In this document: positions 7,212 to 11,267 of the stretch, one piece after another
How the letters are laid out: the number at the start of each line of letters is the position of its first letter
How positions within the stretch are numbered: position 1 is the stretch's first letter
Assembly (NCBI GenBank): GCA_030039775.1
Contig: JASHUX010000403.1
Location: 1 to 11,267, forward strand
Source of the DNA: Alphaproteobacteria bacterium
Lineage (GTDB): Bacteria > Pseudomonadota > Alphaproteobacteria > ATCC43930 > CGMCC-115725
Direction of reading: 5' to 3'
Length of the DNA: 11,267 bases
Notes under the pieces: model-generated
What the model was told of the DNA's origin: nothing
The model's input: only the letters and a program-made list of their open reading frames with translations
Database searches by the model: none
Made by a program: the position numbers and the translations under genes

Positions 7212-8993
7212 GTGAGCGTCGTCGAGCTCGACAGTTTTCTCGGCGTATCGCGTTCCTTTTCCGGAAAACGTTGGCGGCCGCGAGGCGGCGACGATCGGGC
7301 CGCTCTCGCGCTGTCGCAGCGGCTCGGGGTCGCGGAGATCGTCGGCCGCGTGATGGCGTCGCGGGGCGTTTCGCTAGAGCAAGCCGAGAGCTTTCTGGCG
7401 CCGACGCTGCGCGAGATGTTGCCCGATCCGGCGTCCTTCAAGGACATGGACAACGCGGTTCAACGCTTCGCTCGCGCCGTCGAGCGAGGCGAGACGATCG
7501 CGATCTTGGGCGACTATGACGTCGACGGTGCGACGTCGGCGGCGCTGCTGCGGCGGTTTGTGGCTGCGATCGGCGGCACCAGCACGATCTATATTCCCGA
7601 CCGCAAGCGCGAGGGGTACGGGCCAAACGAAGCGGCGCTGCTGAAGCTGAAAGAGCAGGGTGCCGGTCTGGTCGTCACCGTCGATTGCGGCATCACGGCG
7701 CACGCCCCGCTCGCCGCGGCGGCCCGCGCCGGCATCGACGTGATCGTCATCGATCATCATGTCGGCGAGCCGAAGCTGCCGGACGCGGTCGCCGTTGTGA
7801 ATCCCAACCGCCTCGATGAAAGCGGCGATCATACGATGCTGGCCGCGGTCGGCGTGGCATTTCTTCTCGCCGTCGGCGTCAACCGGGCGCTGCGCGAGCG
7901 CGGCTGGTATGCCGCCCGCCCCGAACCCAATCTGTTCGACTGGCTTGACCTGGTGGCGCTCGGCACGATTTGCGATGTCGTGCCGCTGACCGGCGTCAAT
8001 CGAGCGCTCGTCACCCAAGGCCTGAAGGTAATGCGACGTCGCGGCAATGTCGGCCTTGCGGCGCTGGCCGATGTCGCCGGCGTCGATGAGCGTCTCGACG
8101 TTTATCATGCCGGCTTTGTGCTCGGGCCGCGCGTCAACGCCGGGGGACGCGTCGGCGAATCCGAGCTGGGCGCCCGGCTCTTGTCGTGCGACGACCCGCT
8201 CGAGGCCCGCGCCTTGGCGCAACGGCTCGATGCGTTCAATCGGGAACGCCGCGACATCGAGGCTGCGGTTCTCGCCGAAGCGATCGCGATGATCGACGGT
8301 CTGGCGACGCCGCATGGGGGCATCGTCCTTGCCGCGAAAGACGGCTGGCATGCGGGCGTCATCGGCATCGTCGCCGGTCGTCTGCGCGAGCGCTACAACC
8401 GCCCTGCCTGCGTCGTTGCGTTCGAAGGCGATGTCGGCAAAGGGTCGGGCCGCTCGACACCAGGTGTGGCGCTCGGTCCCGCGATCATCGCCGCGCGGCA
8501 GGCGGGCTTGCTGCTGAGCGGCGGCGGCCACGCCATGGCGGCAGGCTTTACCGTCGCGCGCGGCGGCGTCGATGCGTTGCGCGATTTTCTTGAAGCGCAT
8601 TTGCAGTTGCCGCAGGACGGAGCCGCCTTGCAGCCCGAGCTTGGCATCGACGGGATATTGTCGCCGATGGCCGCGACGATCCAGATGGCCGAAACCGTCG
8701 AGCGGCTTGGACCCTTCGGCACCGGTAATTCCGAACCGCGTTTCGCCTTGCCGTGTGTCCGGCTCCTGCATGTCGAACCGGTCCGCGACCAGCATCTGCG
8801 CCTGGTGCTGGGCGATCCGGCCGGCGGCGCCCGAACCAAGGCGATGTTGTTTCGCGCCGAGGAGAACGGATTGGGCGCAGCCCTGATGGCTGCGCGTGGC
8901 GGCACCGTTCATGTGGCGGGAAAGCTTCGCGTCAATCGGTGGCAAGGCCGCGAAGAACCGCAGCTGCTAGTTGACGATGCCGCGGCGGTCTGA
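7212..8993 (+). CDS. recJ: Single-stranded-DNA-specific 5'-3' exonuclease RecJ
   Basis: RecJ degrades single-stranded DNA from 5' ends in the RecF recombination pathway, in mismatch repair and in base-excision repair. The 593-residue product starts at GTG 7212, four bases after the glpX stop. DHH-family motifs appear in order: DYDVDGATS (101-109), VTVDCGI (155-161), VIDHHVGE (179-186) and ALGTICDVVPL with D255, all manganese-binding. The DHHA1 region follows, with GWHAGVIGIVAGRLRERY (378-395), GSGRS (411-415) and GGGHAMAAGF (437-446). The last ~120 residues form the OB-fold-like nucleic-acid-binding domain. All key residues are present, so the enzyme should be active. Its expression is probably coupled to glpX through the very short spacing. 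Confidence 0.97.
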   Translation: MSVVELDSFLGVSRSFSGKRWRPRGGDDRAALALSQRLGVAEIVGRVMASRGVSLEQAESFLAPTLREMLPDPASFKDMDNAVQRFARAVERGETIAILGDYDVDGATSAALLRRFVAAIGGTSTIYIPDRKREGYGPNEAALLKLKEQGAGLVVTVDCGITAHAPLAAAARAGIDVIVIDHHVGEPKLPDAVAVVNPNRLDESGDHTMLAAVGVAFLLAVGVNRALRERGWYAARPEPNLFDWLDLVALGTICDVVPLTGVNRALVTQGLKVMRRRGNVGLAALADVAGVDERLDVYHAGFVLGPRVNAGGRVGESELGARLLSCDDPLEARALAQRLDAFNRERRDIEAAVLAEAIAMIDGLATPHGGIVLAAKDGWHAGVIGIVAGRLRERYNRPACVVAFEGDVGKGSGRSTPGVALGPAIIAARQAGLLLSGGGHAMAAGFTVARGGVDALRDFLEAHLQLPQDGAALQPELGIDGILSPMAATIQMAETVERLGPFGTGNSEPRFALPCVRLLHVEPVRDQHLRLVLGDPAGGARTKAMLFRAEENGLGAALMAARGGTVHVAGKLRVNRWQGREEPQLLVDDAAAV

Positions 8994-9073
8994 CTGGCCG
9001 GCCCTGAATTGACGAATTGTTTACGGTGTTTCCCTAACGTTACGGCAATGCCTCTAATCGGGAGCGTTTCCGC
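8994..9073 (+). promoter_or_regulatory. asnB upstream region with weak promoter candidate
   Basis: The 80 bases between recJ and the asnB-like gene hold TTGACG at 9009-9014 and a TAACGT-like stretch about 20 bases further on, a poor promoter match. GGGAG just before the start codon (9060-9064) is a plausible ribosome-binding site, somewhat far at about 9 bases from the ATG. The local drop in GC content fits an independent promoter. Confidence 0.3.
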
Positions 9074-10988
9074 ATGTGCGGGTTGACCGGCTACATCGAC
9101 CAACGGCCCGCGACGCGGCAAACCCGTGAGGCCATCGTGAGCGCGATGGCGCAGATGCTTTACCATCGGGGCCCCGATGACGGCGGTACCTGGGTCGACG
9201 CCGATGCCGGCGTTGCGCTCGGTTTCCGCCGCCTCTCGATCATCGATCTCAGCCCCTTAGGCCACCAGCCGATGGTGTCCGCGAGCGGGCGCTACGTCAT
9301 CGTGTTCAACGGCGAAATCTACAATTTCAAAGATGTCAACGCGCGGTTGGCCCAAGAGAGCGTCACGTTCCGCGGTCATTCCGACACCGAAGTATTGCTG
9401 GAGGCCGTCGCCCGGTGGGGCGCGCGCCCAGCGATCGCCGCGTGCGAGGGCATGTTCGCGCTGGCGATCTGGGATCGTGAGACGCGCACGCTGACGCTGG
9501 CGCGCGACCGTGCCGGGATTAAGCCGCTATATTGGGGCCTGACCGATAATGTGCTTCTTTTCGGCTCCGAGCTGAAGGCGCTGCGGCGTCATCCCACCTG
9601 GCGCCGAGAGATCGACCGCGATGCGGTGGCGCTGTTCATGCGCTACGGCTATGTGCCGGCGCCATATAGCATCTACCGCGGCGTTTGGAAGCTTGAGCCG
9701 GGCACGATTCTGACATACCGCCCCGGCGTCGAGCCGATGATCGAGCGCTATTGGGACGTCCGTCAGATCGCCGAGACGTTACGGTTCGATCCGGTTCCCG
9801 GCTCCGACGCCGACCGCGTTGCGATGCTCGAACATCTGATGCAGCGCTCGGTAAAAAATGAAATGGTCTCGGATGTCCCGCTCGGCGCTTTCCTCTCTGG
9901 CGGCATTGATTCGTCGCTGGTGACGGCGCTGATGCAGGCAAACAACGCGAACCCGATCAAGACGTTCTCCATCGGCTTCAACACCGAAGGCTTCAACGAG
10001 GCGCGGCATGCCGCGGCGGTCGCGCAGCATCTCGGCACGGAGCATACGGAACTTTATGTCTCGGATCAGGATGTCCGCGACGTGATCCCGATGCTTCCGG
10101 TCTGGTATGACGAACCGTTTGCGGACTCCTCGCAGATACCGACCTTTCTCGTATCGCGGCTGGCGCGCGAGCATGTCACGGTGGCGCTGTCCGGCGACGG
10201 CGGCGACGAGATGTTTGCCGGTTACCCGCGATATCGTTGGGCCCGTTCGCTCAATCGCGCCATCGGCCTATTGCCTGGTCCGGCGCGCCGCGTCGCCGGT
10301 ACGCTGATGTCGGCCGTGCCAAATAACGTCGCCGGCGCGGTGATGACGCTGTTGCCGCCGAACGAGCGACCGCAGCGTCCGGGACAAATCGCTGAAGAAG
10401 CTCGGTCGATTGCTCCACGGCTCGGCCGCCGGCGAGTTTCACCGCGAAATCGTGTCGATCTGGAGCGATCCGGAAAGCGTCGTACACGGCGCCCGCGAGC
10501 CGAATTTGTCGCTCACCGATCCGCGGCTCGCGCGCGCGCTGCCCCATTTGACCGAGCGCATGATGCTCAACGATCTCATGATCTATCTGCCGGACGACAT
10601 TCTCGCGAAGGTGGATCGGGCCAGCATGGCGGTGAGCCTCGAAGTGCGCGTGCCGCTGCTCAATCACCATATTGTCGAACTTGCGTTGCGGTTGCCGTTC
10701 GACATGAAGCTGCGCGGCAACGTCACCAAATGGGCGATGCGGCAGATTCTCTACAAATACGTGCCGAGAAAGCTGATCGAACGGCCGAAGCAGGGTTTCA
10801 TGGTACCCCTCGATGACTGGCTGCGCGGCCCATTGCGTCAATGGCTCGGTGATCTCATCGCGCCCGATCCGTTGCGCCGGGACGGCTATTTCGATTCCGA
10901 TGCAATCGGTAGGCGCTGGCACGACCATTGCAGCCGTACTTGGGACTGGGGCTACGCGCTTTGGAATGTCGCGATGTTCCAGTCCTGA
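9074..10988 (+). CDS. asnB: Glutamine-hydrolysing asparagine synthase-type amidotransferase, interrupted by a frameshift near 10382
   Basis: The family amidates aspartate, or a related carboxylate, using glutamine and ATP. The N-terminal class II glutaminase domain starts with nucleophile Cys2 (MCGLTGYID) and shows RGPDD (32-36), RRLSIIDLSPLGHQPM and FNGEIYNF (78-85). The synthetase domain has the PP-loop LSGGIDSS (274-281) and ALSGDGGDE (371-379). At about residue 436 (base ~10382) the frame breaks: homology continues in the next frame from DKSLKKLGRLLHG, through LPDDILAKVDRASMAVSLEVRVPLL and RPKQGFMVPLDDWL, to the stop at 10986-10988. Restored, the protein would have about 637 residues. The shift equals one extra base (for example in GGG 10381-10383) or two lost bases. 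Unrepaired, the first frame runs to 10816 with a nonsense tail. Such genes often sit in surface-polysaccharide clusters, so the substrate may not be free aspartate. Confidence 0.9.
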
Positions 10989-11009
10989 CTCGCACAAGAG
11001 CGTGCGCCA

Positions 11010-11066
11010 TTGACCGATCCAGTGCCGACGCCGTTCGAGCCGCAGAAGGCGCGTGCGGCTGGCTAA
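11010..11066 (+). other. Possible start of an IS-interrupted gene (18 codons)
   Basis: From TTG 11010 a frame encodes TDPVPTPFEPQKARAAG and then stops at the TAA (11064-11066) that belongs to the CTAA next to the insertion sequence. It could be the beginning of the gene after asnB, cut by the insertion. It is far too short to identify and may be non-coding. Nothing else is recognised between asnB and the element. Confidence 0.2.
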
Positions 11067-11114
11067 GAGCCGATCCCGAGAGTTGTTGAGTCGGATGAAT
11101 CGTTTGTGATTCCT

Positions 11115-11152
11115 TATGTGGCACCCGAATCGCAACCGATGGGTGCCACATG
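11115..11152 (+). promoter_or_regulatory. Hairpin occluding the transposase start codon
   Basis: TGTGGCACCC (11117-11126) and GGGTGCCACA (11141-11150) form a perfect 10-bp stem around a 14-base loop. An extra A-U pair and a G-U pair would extend it through the whole ATG at 11150-11152. The left arm also starts a 15-codon open frame (ATG 11116 to TGA 11161-11163) that overlaps the transposase start in another frame. Any transcript entering from asnB would contain the complete stem. Confidence 0.6.
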
Positions 11153-11267
11153 TGGAAGTGTGAACATCGCCGTGCCGCCGAACGTCGCGGTCTACGTTAT
11201 CCGAGCGATCTGACCGACGCCGAATGGGCGCTGATTGCACCGATGATCCCGCCGGCCAAGCGCGGCG
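11150..11267 (+). CDS. IS5-family transposase, N-terminal part (cut by window end)
   Basis: Thirty-nine codons starting MWKCEHRRAAERRG and continuing LRYPSDLTDAEWALIAPMIP then PAKRG. The segment YPSDLTDAEWALIAPMIPPAK is the typical N-terminal DUF4096 region of IS5-family DDE transposases, which cut and paste the element. The DDE catalytic residues lie beyond the window, so activity cannot be judged. ATG 11150 fits the usual family N-terminus, but it has no clear Shine-Dalgarno and is buried in a hairpin stem, suggesting deliberately poor translation. Some elements of this family make the full transposase by frameshifting between two frames; this cannot be checked here. Confidence 0.85.
   Translation, partial: MWKCEHRRAAERRGLRYPSDLTDAEWALIAPMIPPAKRG

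Larger units (their letters stand above)
11067..11267 (+). mobile_element. Left end of an IS5-family insertion sequence (continues past the window)
   Basis: The element appears to begin at GAGCCGATCCCGAG, directly after CTAA (11063-11066), which is the target type used by IS5-family elements. A leader of about 80 bases precedes a transposase whose first residues match the IS5-family DUF4096-type N-terminus. The right end, the second inverted repeat and the second copy of the target duplication lie outside the window, so the exact left boundary is inferred. The orientation is the same as asnB. Confidence 0.75.

Noticed and set aside
5390..7453. A 687-codon leftward open frame opposite hom and glpX
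   Set aside because: It is the complement of two well-recognised genes. The composition is Arg/His-rich with no family motifs, a usual GC-rich shadow.
7374..8945. A 523-codon leftward open frame opposite recJ
   Set aside because: Antisense shadow of recJ with no recognisable domains.
8996..9003. GGCCGGCC palindrome after recJ
   Set aside because: A short GC-only palindrome expected by chance in this composition, with no T-run or spacing like an operator.
10375..10395. Programmed ribosomal frameshift in asnB
   Set aside because: No slippery heptamer, in-frame stop or known +1 signal is visible, and this enzyme family is not known to use frameshifting. An indel is simpler.
10383..10816. Continuation of the first asnB frame to 10816
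   Set aside because: Translation after about residue 437 is Arg/Ala-rich with no family likeness; the true C-terminal sequence is in the next frame.
10991..11006. CGCAC/GTGCG hairpin after asnB as a terminator
   Set aside because: The stem is only 5 bp and no T-run follows.
10251..11240. A 329-codon leftward open frame opposite the end of asnB and the IS leader
   Set aside because: It crosses the asnB coding region and the IS boundary and shows no protein-like motifs.

Overview
The window is GC-rich and almost fully coding, and it looks like chromosomal DNA of an alphaproteobacterium, possibly Rhodospirillales-like. Three things point that way: a class I polyhydroxyalkanoate (PHA) synthase, a DinB polymerase with the N-terminal CxxC/CxxC extension familiar from alphaproteobacteria, and the gene order hom-glpX-recJ. 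The assignment to an order is inference; there is no rRNA or other taxonomic marker.

Left part (1-3450, leftward genes). A PHA synthase (phaC) overlaps dinB by ATGA. It is followed after 20 bases by the start of a gene of the NUP (purine nucleoside permease) family. That gene breaks off near base 93-103, where the sequence switches into a second, divergent dinB fragment in the opposite orientation reaching the window edge. This is either a real rearrangement or a chimeric contig end.

Middle (3451-8993, rightward genes). A 155-base divergent intergenic region with a perfect TATAAT precedes a lipoprotein. The lipoprotein has a long Pro/Ala-rich linker and a degenerate OmpA-like C-terminal domain. 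Closely spaced behind it are homoserine dehydrogenase (hom), class II fructose-1,6-bisphosphatase (glpX) and the single-strand exonuclease recJ, with gaps of 26, 12 and 4 bases. They look like one transcription unit joining threonine/methionine precursor synthesis, gluconeogenesis and DNA repair.

Right part (8994-11267). After an 80-base gap comes an asparagine-synthase-type amidotransferase (asnB-like) whose reading frame is broken by a single frameshift near 10382; both halves are otherwise well preserved. Behind it lies the left end of an IS5-family insertion sequence, flanked by CTAA, with the first 39 codons of its transposase. The transposase start codon is buried in a 10-bp perfect hairpin stem, a likely guard against read-through expression.

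Most of the window is ordinary housekeeping sequence. The points worth a second look are the inverted dinB/NUP junction, the asnB frameshift, the IS leader hairpin and the divergent lipoprotein. I found no CRISPR array, tRNA, rRNA or clear new defence or metabolic system.
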